Shown here: positions 14,352-22,249 of the stretch, in pieces
Position numbering within the stretch: position 1 is the stretch's first letter
Layout: the number at the start of each line of letters is the position of its first letter
Source: Treponema sp.
GTDB taxonomy: Bacteria > Spirochaetota > Spirochaetia > Treponematales > Treponemataceae
Length of the DNA: 32,220 nt
Reading direction: 5' to 3'
Assembly: GCA_023231445.1 (NCBI GenBank)
Contig: JALNVF010000021.1
Location: forward strand, 1 to 32,220
Made by a program: the position numbers and the translations under genes
Notes under the pieces: model-generated
Databases searched by the model: none
What the model was told of the DNA's origin: nothing
What the model saw: only the letters and a program-made list of their open reading frames with translations

Positions 14352-15677
14352 ATGACAGCAAAGGAAACAGCTGAAATGCAGACATCCAATGTTCTGCTCG
14401 GATGGAGTAAACAGGGCGGACTTAATCCGACTGTTGTCGACCATGCAGAAGGTATTTACATTTACGATACAGAAGGCAAACGCTATGCGGATATGTCTTC
14501 CGAACAGGTAAATGTCAATGTCGGATATGGAAACAAGGAGATGGCGGAAGCTATAAAAGCACAGCTTGACAAATTTGCATACGTTCAGGGTTCATGGGGT
14601 GTTGAATCCCGTGCAAAACTTGCAAAGTCTATTATCGACCGTCTTCCTGACTGCTTCGGTAAGATTTTCTTTACGAACGGCGGTGCCGATGCAAATGAAA
14701 ATGCAATTAAAATGGCGAGAATGTATACCGGCCGTTTCAAGGTAATGAGCCAGTACCGTTCATATCACGGTTCAACATTCGGTGCCGGTAACCTGACCGG
14801 TGAACCGCGGCATTTTGCCCTGGAACCGGCAATTCCGGGATTTATCCATTTCCGCGGGCCGTATTCATATCAGGAAAAGATCAGGTTTGCTTCGGAAGAT
14901 GAAGAATGTGCATACTACGTTGATAAGCTCCGCGAACAGGTGATTTTTGAAGGCGGCGACCGCATTGCTGCAATCATACTTGAAACAGTCATCGGTTCAA
15001 ACGGAATCATTATTTATCCGAAGAATTACCTTAAAGGTGTCCGGAAAATCTGCGACGAATTCGGCATCATGATGATCTGCGATGAAGTAATGGCCGGCTG
15101 GTACCGGACGGGAAAAATGTTCGCATACATGAACTTCGACGTAACGCCGGATATTATTTCCTTTGCAAAGGGTGTAAACTCAGGCTATATTCCGCTCGGC
15201 GGCTGTATTGTAAAAAACGAAATTGCACATTTCTTTGATGACAAATATCTGAGCTGCGGCTTAACCTATTCCGGCCATCCGCTTGCCTGTGCGGCCGGAG
15301 TTGCCTGCCAGGAATTCTATCTTAAGAATGACATCGAAGGTCATGTTCAGAAAGTCGGAAAACACCTTGGAAAGCTTCTGGAAGGCTTGAAGGCAAAACA
15401 TCCGTGCATCGGCGATGTGCGTTACATTGGATTGTTCAGCGGCGTGGAGCTTGTAAAAGACCGTACAACGCGTGAACCGCTTGTGCCGTGGGGACAGGAT
15501 CCCAAAGGAATCATGGGTACAGTCGTAAAAGAACTCAAGAACCGCGGATTCTTTACATATTCGCATGAAAACGTCATCATTGTAGCGCCTCCGCTTATTA
15601 TTACGGAAGCACAGCTTGATGAAGAACTTGCAAAACTTGATGAAGTTCTGTCAATCGTTGATAAAAAATATATCTAG
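14352..15677 (+). CDS. Class-III (omega) aminotransferase
   Basis: A 441-residue PLP enzyme of fold type I. It has FFTNGGADANENAIKMAR (106-123, PLP phosphate loop), YHGSTFGAGNLTG (138-150), the ILETVIGSNG stretch, CDEVMAGWYRTG (243-254, D244 for the pyridine nitrogen) and the Schiff-base lysine in SFAKGVNSGYIPLGG (K273). This is the pattern of taurine/beta-alanine/omega-amino acid:pyruvate or 2-oxoglutarate aminotransferases rather than of ornithine enzymes; the exact amine donor cannot be assigned. ATG 14352 has GGAGG upstream. It is divergent from the PucR gene and followed by an iron-type alcohol dehydrogenase, which would reduce the aldehyde product. Confidence 0.88.
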   Translation: MTAKETAEMQTSNVLLGWSKQGGLNPTVVDHAEGIYIYDTEGKRYADMSSEQVNVNVGYGNKEMAEAIKAQLDKFAYVQGSWGVESRAKLAKSIIDRLPDCFGKIFFTNGGADANENAIKMARMYTGRFKVMSQYRSYHGSTFGAGNLTGEPRHFALEPAIPGFIHFRGPYSYQEKIRFASEDEECAYYVDKLREQVIFEGGDRIAAIILETVIGSNGIIIYPKNYLKGVRKICDEFGIMMICDEVMAGWYRTGKMFAYMNFDVTPDIISFAKGVNSGYIPLGGCIVKNEIAHFFDDKYLSCGLTYSGHPLACAAGVACQEFYLKNDIEGHVQKVGKHLGKLLEGLKAKHPCIGDVRYIGLFSGVELVKDRTTREPLVPWGQDPKGIMGTVVKELKNRGFFTYSHENVIIVAPPLIITEAQLDEELAKLDEVLSIVDKKYI

Positions 15678-15845
15678 GGCATTCTAGCCGTCCCGTCGGG
15701 CGTTACGCAATTCTGCTGCCGCTCCAGCCTCCTCGCCGCAGGCTCCTGCGGTGGCCGCTCTGCGTTCCTCCATGCCCTGACGCGTTACGAGAACCGCGAT
15801 TCGCGGCCATCCTTGCCGCATGACTGCCGGCAAGACTTTAATAAG
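15678..15845. repeat. GC-rich structured spacer, possible intergenic repeat element
   Basis: A stretch clearly richer in G+C than its neighbours, with three hairpins: CCGCAGG-CT-CCTGCGG (15736-15751), CCGCGA-T-TCGCGG (15794-15806) and CTTGCCG/CGGCAAG (15812-15834). The heptamer CGTTACG occurs at 15701 and 15783. There is no plausible gene. It lies between two genes expected to be co-transcribed, so it may be a mobile repeat or an mRNA-processing or attenuation element. Confidence 0.5.
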
Positions 15846-15853
15846 GAGATTTT

Positions 15854-17008
15854 ATGTTTAATTTTACTACTGCACCGCGTACTATTGTCGGAGAAGGCGC
15901 GCTTGAGCAGGCAGCTCCGTATCTTAAGGCGTTTGGAAAAAAAGCGCTGATCGTAACGGGAAAAGTCATCACAAAAACGGGACTTGCAGGTCAGGTTCAG
16001 AGCGTCCTGAAAGGCCTTGGTATAGATTCTGTTCTCTATAACGACCTGCCGGGAGAACCTGACGACCTGATGATTTATGCCGGTGTTAAAGTTTTTAAAG
16101 ATGAAAAATGTGACTTTATCATCGGTCTGGGAGGCGGTACTCCGCTTGATACGGCAAAAGGCGTCGCGGCAATGTCTGTTCTTCCCGGAAAATTAATCGA
16201 TTATTTTGGAAAAACAATAGAAGGTAATTTCGCGCCGCTTGTGCTTATTCCGACAACAGCAGGCACCGGTTCCGAGGTAACAAAATATTTTGTGTATACT
16301 GACACTCCGACCAACTCAAAGCTTCTTCTGAAAGGCGATGCTCTGCTGCCGAAAATCGCGATAATCGACTATACCTATACAATCAGTGCACCTTCTTCAA
16401 TTACGGTAAACACGGGGATGGATGCTCTGGCACATGCAGTGGAAAGTTATACGTGCCGCAAAGCAAATCCGGTAACTGATATGTTCTGCCTTGATGCCGT
16501 TAAACGGATTTTCAAATACCTTCCGGTTGCTGCAAAAGACGGAACAAACAGAGAAGCCCGCGAAAATATGTCTCTGGCAGCGTATGAAGCGGGTGTTGCA
16601 ATCAACACGTCTCCGACGACGATCGTGCACGGCATGAGCCGTCCGATTGGTGCGGTATTCCATGTTCCGCACGGAATTTCAAATGCGATGCTTATCGTCG
16701 AATGTCTGCGTGCAGTTCTGGAAGGCTGTTACGAACGTTTTGCCCGTCTTGGTGTTGAAATCGGTGCTGCAGACGTGGGCGATGATCCGAAAACTGCAGC
16801 GGAAAAATTCCTTGATGCGCTTGAATCTTTTACAAAGGAATTGAAAATTCCAACGCTGCGCGGATACGGTCTTGACCTTGAAAAATTTGCTGCCATGGAA
16901 AATAAGATGGCATCTGATTCTCTCGCGTCGGGAAGTCCTGCAAACTGCTGGAAGGTTCTGACGAAAGAAGAAGAAATCAGAATTTATGATATTCTGAGAA
17001 GCAGATAG
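15854..17008 (+). CDS. Iron-containing (type III) alcohol dehydrogenase
   Basis: A 384-residue NAD(P)-dependent dehydrogenase. It has the cofactor motif GLGGGTPLDTAKG (91-103), PTTAGTGSEVTK (133-144), and metal ligands D190 and H194 (GMDALAHAVE), H259 (VHGMSRPIG) and H273 (HVPHG). All four ligands are present, so it should be active with Fe2+ or another divalent ion. Start ATG 15854 has AAGGAG upstream. It is preceded by the aminotransferase, so it probably reduces that enzyme's aldehyde product. Examples known elsewhere pair such enzymes with taurine aminotransferase (sulfoacetaldehyde to isethionate); 3-hydroxypropionate or phosphono-compound chemistry is also possible. Confidence 0.9.
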   Translation: MFNFTTAPRTIVGEGALEQAAPYLKAFGKKALIVTGKVITKTGLAGQVQSVLKGLGIDSVLYNDLPGEPDDLMIYAGVKVFKDEKCDFIIGLGGGTPLDTAKGVAAMSVLPGKLIDYFGKTIEGNFAPLVLIPTTAGTGSEVTKYFVYTDTPTNSKLLLKGDALLPKIAIIDYTYTISAPSSITVNTGMDALAHAVESYTCRKANPVTDMFCLDAVKRIFKYLPVAAKDGTNREARENMSLAAYEAGVAINTSPTTIVHGMSRPIGAVFHVPHGISNAMLIVECLRAVLEGCYERFARLGVEIGAADVGDDPKTAAEKFLDALESFTKELKIPTLRGYGLDLEKFAAMENKMASDSLASGSPANCWKVLTKEEEIRIYDILRSR

Positions 17009-17025
17009 ACATATTACATAAAACA

Positions 17026-17604
17026 ATGACGTCTGCTATACTTTATGACATGCGGACATGTCTTGTTATAGTAGATTGTCAAAATGATTTTGTTGAAGGC
17101 GGCTCTCTTGCAGTCTCCGGTGGTGAACAGGCATGTCGTGCGATTAACGGCCTGCTTCAGGACTCCCGTTATGAAGTTATTGTAGTAACAGAAGATTTTC
17201 ATCCCGTAAAACATTGTTCATTTCTGGATAATGGAGGTACTTGGCCTGTTCACTGTGTGCAGAATACTCATGGTGCGTATCTGCATGAAAAGATAATCAG
17301 TGGTATCGGTTCTGTTCTGCAGCGCGGTGATCCGGTAAGTGTATCGGTTGTGCACAAGGGTATGGATCCCCGGACGGAAGAATACGGAGCTTCAGTTACG
17401 GTTGAAGGCATTGAACAGTTTGATATTGTCGGCATTGCGCTTGATTACTGCGTACTTGAAACGGCAAAACTTACAAAACAGCGGTATCCTGAAGCTCGTG
17501 TGGTTATAAAAAGCGCTTACACGGCTGCCGTCGACAACAGTCCTGAAAAACGGAAAAACATTAAAGATATATGCGGCCGGGAAAAAATAGAATGGGAGAG
17601 TTGA
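17026..17604 (+). CDS. Nicotinamidase/isochorismatase-like hydrolase
   Basis: Residues from the ATG at 17026: D17 (VDCQNDF), K111 (VHKGMDP) and C142 (ALDYCV) form the Asp-Lys-Cys triad; D57, H59 and H63 (TEDFHPVKH) fit the metal site of PncA-type nicotinamidases. The expected reaction is nicotinamide to nicotinate in NAD salvage, but other amidases share the fold. 192 residues is normal. ATG 17050 (MRTCLVIVDCQNDF) is a second start that matches the family N-terminus better. No ribosome site precedes either, and a -10-like TATACT (17037-17042) lies 8 nt before 17050, so a leaderless transcript is possible. It follows the dehydrogenase by 17 nt. Confidence 0.88.
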   Translation: MTSAILYDMRTCLVIVDCQNDFVEGGSLAVSGGEQACRAINGLLQDSRYEVIVVTEDFHPVKHCSFLDNGGTWPVHCVQNTHGAYLHEKIISGIGSVLQRGDPVSVSVVHKGMDPRTEEYGASVTVEGIEQFDIVGIALDYCVLETAKLTKQRYPEARVVIKSAYTAAVDNSPEKRKNIKDICGREKIEWES

Positions 17605-17607
17605 ATC

Positions 17608-19347
17608 TTAACAGGAAATTACCGTATTTCGTCCTTCCTGTTTTGCTTCATAGAGCGCAGTGTCAACGCGGTTCATGATAGAATCTGAAGTATCTCCCTC
17701 TTTGTACGAAGTAACTCCGGCACTGCAGGTTACATGAAGCCCGTTTGAGAACGGTGCTGCGGCTATTGTTTGCACAAATTCAGCTGCTGTTTCTGCAGCC
17801 TGCTCTGTCGGGTTGTTTGGAATAATACACAGAAATTCTTCACCACCCCATCGTCCGACAATATCGGTTTTGCGTATAAAGGTGTACCGAAGCCATTCAG
17901 CAAACTCAATGAGGATTTTGTCTCCGATAAGATGACCGTATGTATCGTTGACTTTTTTAAAAAAATCAATATCTGTCAGTATAAGTGAAAAACCGGATCC
18001 GTGCCGTTTTGCACGTGCAACTTCATAAGACAATATTTCATCAAGTTTTCTTCTATTATAAAGACCCGTCAGTTTATCCTGTAGTACCAGCTGCAGAAGT
18101 TGTTTATTTGCTTCTTCCAGTTCCCGTGTTACTGTTTCTATAAAACGGATAAGACATCGTACTGCCTTTGTATGCGGATGCAGAGATGTTTCATGAAGTT
18201 CATTTTCCTGCTGTATGTTCTCTCCCTGTTCATTCCCCTCGCGCATGCCGACCGTCACAATAGTGGAATTAAGCAGTTCAATTCCCGTGTTAGAACCAAA
18301 ATATTCGCCTGCTGTATAGAATCCGGCTGTTGGTGCAATGTCCGCAAAAGGAAGAGTTTCCTGCTCAATATCGTCCTTAAGCAGTTCCCTTCGGGTTCCG
18401 CATGAAAACAGAAGAATTGCATCAGGTTTGAATTTCTGCATTTTCTTATGACTTTTCCGGGATTCTTCAATAATTACATCGGGATCGGCGTACCCAATTC
18501 TGAATTTTTCTCCGGTGTGAACATCTGCTCCGAATAGAATTCCATCATTTTTCGTTACAGAAATAGGAACCCGCGCAATATATCCGTGTTTTTTCTTGAT
18601 GAGAAATGAAAATCCTACTGCGTTCTCTGCAAAGTTACGATCATTTTCAATACCAAGATAATGACGGTATACGGAAAAAGCGGGAAGATCATCGACCTGT
18701 TCTGCTGTTTTTTCGCGTGCAGAAGTAATGGTCATTTCTTTACTGAACGGTTTCCATCCAAGAGAGTAAGAAACCTCCAGAAAAAGATTTTTTCCTTTGA
18801 ATATAATGACCGCAATTCCTGAATCACATACTTTCTGACCGCACAATATGAAAGATTGTCCGGGGTTATTATAATATCCTGCTGCTGCGCCAAAAACAGG
18901 GCATTCAGGAGCTAGCACGGACAGGGGTTTGATGAATTCCGATGAATCCATGCTGATGGCTGTACAGAGAATCATTATTCCGGCCGCCTGTTCCATCCGT
19001 GGTACGATTTTTTGTCTGATACATAAACCCACATTTTTTTCATCACCCTCTCTGCAGGGAAGGGTGATCAAATCTATTTGTGACGAATGAAAAAAAGAAA
19101 TGATCATGACCGTTTTTCCGGTCGTTGTATAGCCGTTGATGATTTCACCATTTGTAGTCGCGCCGACTACTGCAGCATCGGGAAAATGTCTTAGGACTGC
19201 TGTCCCAAGACTCTCGAGCCATCCTTTGTTGTTTCTGGACGTATATATCTGAATGAAAATACTTCGTATATCAATTTTACCCCTGCTGGCGGCAAGCTTT
19301 GTATCAATATCGCCGGGCGAGTCAATGCTTAGAATAAGCTGGTTCAT
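17608..19347 (-). CDS. FIST-domain diguanylate cyclase (FIST_N-FIST_C-GGDEF)
   Basis: A 579-residue protein starting at ATG 19347. Residues up to about 200 are FIST_N (VVGATTNGEIINGY and the later VFGAAAGY). FIST_C follows to about 370 (GILFGADVHTGEKFRIGYAD, LLFSCGTRREL, TAGFYTAGEYFG). A helical linker (ETVTRELEEANKQLLQLVLQ) leads to GGDEF: DKLTGLYNRR (424-433), TDIDFFKKVNDTYGH, inhibitory-site RKTD (492-495) and active GGEEF (501-505). FIST domains are thought to sense small ligands such as amino acids. No membrane segment is seen, so this is a cytoplasmic c-di-GMP synthase with product inhibition. A TTG at 19383 also opens the frame but coincides with a perfect -35 box. It is convergent with the nicotinamidase gene, ending 3 nt from it. 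Confidence 0.92.
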   Translation of the reverse strand: MNQLILSIDSPGDIDTKLAASRGKIDIRSIFIQIYTSRNNKGWLESLGTAVLRHFPDAAVVGATTNGEIINGYTTTGKTVMIISFFHSSQIDLITLPCREGDEKNVGLCIRQKIVPRMEQAAGIMILCTAISMDSSEFIKPLSVLAPECPVFGAAAGYYNNPGQSFILCGQKVCDSGIAVIIFKGKNLFLEVSYSLGWKPFSKEMTITSAREKTAEQVDDLPAFSVYRHYLGIENDRNFAENAVGFSFLIKKKHGYIARVPISVTKNDGILFGADVHTGEKFRIGYADPDVIIEESRKSHKKMQKFKPDAILLFSCGTRRELLKDDIEQETLPFADIAPTAGFYTAGEYFGSNTGIELLNSTIVTVGMREGNEQGENIQQENELHETSLHPHTKAVRCLIRFIETVTRELEEANKQLLQLVLQDKLTGLYNRRKLDEILSYEVARAKRHGSGFSLILTDIDFFKKVNDTYGHLIGDKILIEFAEWLRYTFIRKTDIVGRWGGEEFLCIIPNNPTEQAAETAAEFVQTIAAAPFSNGLHVTCSAGVTSYKEGDTSDSIMNRVDTALYEAKQEGRNTVISC

Positions 19348-19354
19348 CACTGAT

Positions 19355-19383
19355 TTTATAGACCATAGAAAGGTTACTGTCAA
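19355..19383 (-). promoter_or_regulatory. Consensus promoter giving a probably leaderless FIST-GGDEF mRNA
   Basis: On the minus strand TTGACA (19383-19378), exactly 17 nt, then TATAAA (19360-19355), a near-perfect sigma70 promoter. Only seven bases separate the -10 from ATG 19347, so transcription should begin at or next to the start codon. No Shine-Dalgarno site is present, as expected of a leaderless mRNA. Confidence 0.75.
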
Positions 19384-19392
19384 TGGTTAAAT

Positions 19393-20277
19393 TCATATGA
19401 TTTTATGCTGATTCCTGAATTCAGTGGGTGACATATGATAGTGTTTTCTGAACAGACGGCTGTAGTAATTTACGGAATCAAAACCTGACTGTATTGCAAT
19501 TTCAGTAACGGTCGACTGCGTCCGGCACAGAATATTGACAGATTTTTCCAGCCTGAGTTTGTTTATGTAGCCGGTGAATGTATCTCCGGTGAGTTCTCGG
19601 AATGTCCTGCAGAAGTGAGAGACTGTTATATGCGCACGATTTGCAAGAAAACTTACCGCAATACTGTCCGTATAATGGATATTAATATAATCCAGTATAT
19701 TTTCAAACCGTCTGATGCTTTCTGTCTTCAGTGACAGTTCCCGCTGAGTCATAATACGCCGGAGATGATTTCTTATAAGCAGCGTGATAAGTTCATAGAG
19801 TGAGGCTTTTACCGCAAGTTCGTATCCGATTTTTCGTGAAACATATTCAGTAATCATCTTTGAAATACAGCCTGAGAGTTTTTTGTCGTTTTTAACAAGG
19901 TTTGTAAATGTTATTCTGTTTTCTTCGAGCGGTGTGATAAATTTTGTCTGGCACAGATCAGTCTGTCTGCTGAATAAAAAAGGCAGATTTATACGGATGA
20001 CATAGAATGTAAGATCATTCGAACTGCTCTTCATGAAATGAGACTCACAGCTGTTTATAATAACAATATCTCCTTCTGCTGCGGTGAACGTGTGTCCTGC
20101 ACAGTCAAGAAATGCGTTTCCTGAGATAAATACATATAACTGCATTTCTTCATGCCAGTGTCTGCGGAATATGGTTCCGGTTTTCACAGCTGATTTCAAA
20201 AAAATATCGACACCGAATAAGCTGTCTGGCATTTCTTTTGAGTAATATTCATTTTCGGCCAGTATGTCCGGTATCAT
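19393..20277 (-). CDS. AraC-family transcriptional regulator
   Basis: A 294-residue protein. The N-terminal cupin sensor shows FRRHWHEEMQLYVFISGNAFLDC and AEGDIVIINSCESHFMKS. The C-terminal AraC DNA-binding domain has SIAVSFLANRAHITVSHFCRTF and TVTEIAIQSGFDSVNYYSRLF, then HYHMSPTEFRNQH. It is divergent from the DHA2 exporter, 81 nt away, and is the obvious candidate to control it. Two direct repeats ATATCAAT, 21 bp apart, lie in the shared region, one over its own start codon, which would also allow self-repression. Confidence 0.9.
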   Translation of the reverse strand: MIPDILAENEYYSKEMPDSLFGVDIFLKSAVKTGTIFRRHWHEEMQLYVFISGNAFLDCAGHTFTAAEGDIVIINSCESHFMKSSSNDLTFYVIRINLPFLFSRQTDLCQTKFITPLEENRITFTNLVKNDKKLSGCISKMITEYVSRKIGYELAVKASLYELITLLIRNHLRRIMTQRELSLKTESIRRFENILDYINIHYTDSIAVSFLANRAHITVSHFCRTFRELTGDTFTGYINKLRLEKSVNILCRTQSTVTEIAIQSGFDSVNYYSRLFRKHYHMSPTEFRNQHKII

Positions 20278-20304
20278 ATCAATACAGTGCTAATAAATAT
20301 CAAT
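20276..20304. promoter_or_regulatory. Direct repeats, probable AraC-type binding half-sites
   Basis: ATATCAAT occurs at 20276-20283 and 20297-20304, two helical turns (21 bp) apart, upstream of the exporter. The first copy covers the regulator's start codon. AraC proteins typically bind direct repeats with this spacing; the assignment is inferred. Confidence 0.45.
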
Positions 20305-20358
20305 GTAATTGTCGCTCCCTGTTTCTCGTTTCACTAGTATAAAAAACAGAGGTAAATT

Positions 20359-21795
20359 ATGCAATCAAAAAATATTCCGCGACATGCAGGTATGACACTT
20401 TTTGTTGTAGTTGCCATGTCCTTTCTGGCAACACTTGATTCAAGCATTGTTAATATAGCTCTTCCTGTTATGGCAGACAGTCTTCATGTTACGCTGTCTT
20501 CAATAGAATGGGTCGTTGCAAGCTATGTTATGATTATCTGTGCAACGCTGCTTTTTTTGGGGCGGCTTGGTGATATAACAGGAAAAACAAATGTATTCAG
20601 GTTCGGCACTATACTGTTTTTGACCGGTACACTGTTTTGCGGTTTCTGCCGGTCGTTTGTACTTCTTGTCTTTTGTCGTTTTATTCAGGGACTAGGAGCA
20701 GCAGCGTACATGGCTAACAATCAGGGAATTATAACACAACTGTATCCGGGCAAAGGAAGAGGAAAAGCGTTGGGGATTCTTGCAGCAGCCGTAGCGCTCG
20801 GAACTATGTCGGGGGCACCGGTCGGAGGATTGATTGTATCGTTCATGAAATGGAATTATATTTTTTTTGTGAATGTTCCGATCGGAGCGGTCGTTTTTTT
20901 ACTTGGCCTGAAATATCTGCCTGCAGAATCATTGCGGAAAGACAGTCCGAAACAGCATATTGACACAGCTGGTTTTATATTCCAGTTTCTTGGAACAATA
21001 TTATTGTTTGCAGTACTTATAGAAGCACTGCAGACCGGATTTGGCAGTCTGTTAATAATTTTTACACTCTGTATTTCATTTGTTCTGCTTATATTGTTCA
21101 TTCTTTATGAATTACACTGCAAAGAAGCACTCCTTGACCTTTCGTTATTTTCCAACCGGTTGTATTCAGTAAGCCTTATATGTGCGTTTATTTCGTATAT
21201 TTGTATTGCGGCATATACAATTATTCTTCCTTTCTATTTTGAAGATACACTCAGGCTTTCTCCGTCAGTATCAGGTTTGCTGATGATGACGGCACCTTTG
21301 TTTATTGCATGCCTGTCTCCGGTATGTGGAGCACTTTCTGATAAAACAGGTTCCGAACTGCTGACAGTTGCAGGGCTTCTTGTTATGGCAGCAGCTTTTT
21401 TCAGTATGTCGCTTTTTTCTACCGGTACTTCTTTCGTAAATTGTGCTGCCGTACTTATTCTTATGGCAGCGGGTCAGGCTCTTTTTCAGCCGACAAACAA
21501 TTCTCTTATTATGTCAGCCTGTCCGAAGACAAAACTGGGAATAGGCGGCAGCGTTAATTCGTTTGTACGCAATCTGGGGCAGTATACGGGCATTGTTCTT
21601 TCTACTACTTTTTTGTATGCTTTTATGAGCAGAAAAGCTGGGTACCGCGTAGTTGATTATATAAAAGGCAGGGACGACGTTTTTGTGTACGGTATGGGGC
21701 GGGTCTGTCTTATTCTTATGATTTTCTGTATATTTGGTGCGGTCATTACCGTATTTCGTGCCGTAAGGATCCGCGCCGGAAAATTAAATCAGTAA
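20359..21795 (+). CDS. MFS multidrug exporter, DHA2 (EmrB/QacA-like) type
   Basis: A 478-residue membrane protein with about 14 hydrophobic segments, the DHA2 pattern. Signatures are LATLDSSIVNIALPVMADSL (motif D1, helix 1), EWVVASYVM, GRLGDITGKTNVFRFG (motif A between helices 2 and 3), RFIQGLGAAAYM and GALSDKTGSE in the second half. It is an inner-membrane H+/drug antiporter; the substrate is unknown. Start ATG 20359 has AGAGGT upstream. It is divergent from an AraC regulator, a common layout for inducible efflux. Confidence 0.9.
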   Translation: MQSKNIPRHAGMTLFVVVAMSFLATLDSSIVNIALPVMADSLHVTLSSIEWVVASYVMIICATLLFLGRLGDITGKTNVFRFGTILFLTGTLFCGFCRSFVLLVFCRFIQGLGAAAYMANNQGIITQLYPGKGRGKALGILAAAVALGTMSGAPVGGLIVSFMKWNYIFFVNVPIGAVVFLLGLKYLPAESLRKDSPKQHIDTAGFIFQFLGTILLFAVLIEALQTGFGSLLIIFTLCISFVLLILFILYELHCKEALLDLSLFSNRLYSVSLICAFISYICIAAYTIILPFYFEDTLRLSPSVSGLLMMTAPLFIACLSPVCGALSDKTGSELLTVAGLLVMAAAFFSMSLFSTGTSFVNCAAVLILMAAGQALFQPTNNSLIMSACPKTKLGIGGSVNSFVRNLGQYTGIVLSTTFLYAFMSRKAGYRVVDYIKGRDDVFVYGMGRVCLILMIFCIFGAVITVFRAVRIRAGKLNQ

Positions 21796-21814
21796 TATAA
21801 TAGGGATATAAAAT

Positions 21815-21843
21815 TTCAGCCGGAAAAACAGTTTCCGGCTGAA
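21815..21843. terminator. Bidirectional terminator between exporter and MIF genes
   Basis: A perfect 12-bp stem TTCAGCCGGAAA (21815-21826) / TTTCCGGCTGAA (21832-21843) with loop AACAG. On the minus strand it is followed by ATTTTATA, so it mainly serves the MIF gene, which ends 8 nt away. It also closes the exporter transcript. Confidence 0.75.
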
Positions 21844-21850
21844 GCAGTCT

Positions 21851-22186
21851 TCAGGCAAATGTGGAACCGTTGCAGCCCCATGCATCGGCGGTAAACGGCT
21901 GGAATGTAATATAAATACGTCCTGCCGGAATGTGCAGATTGTCCTGAAGCAGTCCACAGATTTTTCCCGAAAGATTTCGGTTTATTTCCGGTGAAAGACC
22001 ACCTATACTTTGGACTTCAACAAATGCAGCTGCATCTGTTGAACCGGACATCATGACATTTGCATGGCTTGCAACTGCCATAACGTATTGTTCCGGTTTT
22101 CCGATTGTCTCAGCTATAATGGATGAAAGCTTTTTAAGTACTGACTGGGGAATATCGTACGGACATTTTACACTGATCATTGGCAT
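21851..22186 (-). CDS. Macrophage migration inhibitory factor (MIF)-like tautomerase
   Basis: A 111-residue protein closely resembling eukaryotic MIF along its whole length. After Met removal it begins PMISVK, giving the catalytic Pro1. IAETIGKPEQYVMAV matches the GKPPQYIAV region with the active-site Lys. VEVQSIGGLSPEINRNLS corresponds to the strand with the SIG turn, LLQDNLHIPAGRIYITF keeps the active-site Tyr, and the end CNGSTFA mirrors the MIF tail. The C-x-x-C of MIF is absent, and the Asn after Tyr is Thr. It should be a trimeric phenylpyruvate-type tautomerase. Start has GGAGG upstream. There is no signal peptide, so export would be non-classical. Confidence 0.9.
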   Translation of the reverse strand: MPMISVKCPYDIPQSVLKKLSSIIAETIGKPEQYVMAVASHANVMMSGSTDAAAFVEVQSIGGLSPEINRNLSGKICGLLQDNLHIPAGRIYITFQPFTADAWGCNGSTFA

Positions 22187-22249
22187 AAACTACCTCCATA
22201 ATGATATACAGTATAATACTGTTCTGCAGGAATTACAGGGGAAGATAAT

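Noticed and set aside
19348..19383. TTG start of the FIST-GGDEF gene
   Set aside because: TTGACA there is a consensus -35 box with a 17-nt spacer to TATAAA.
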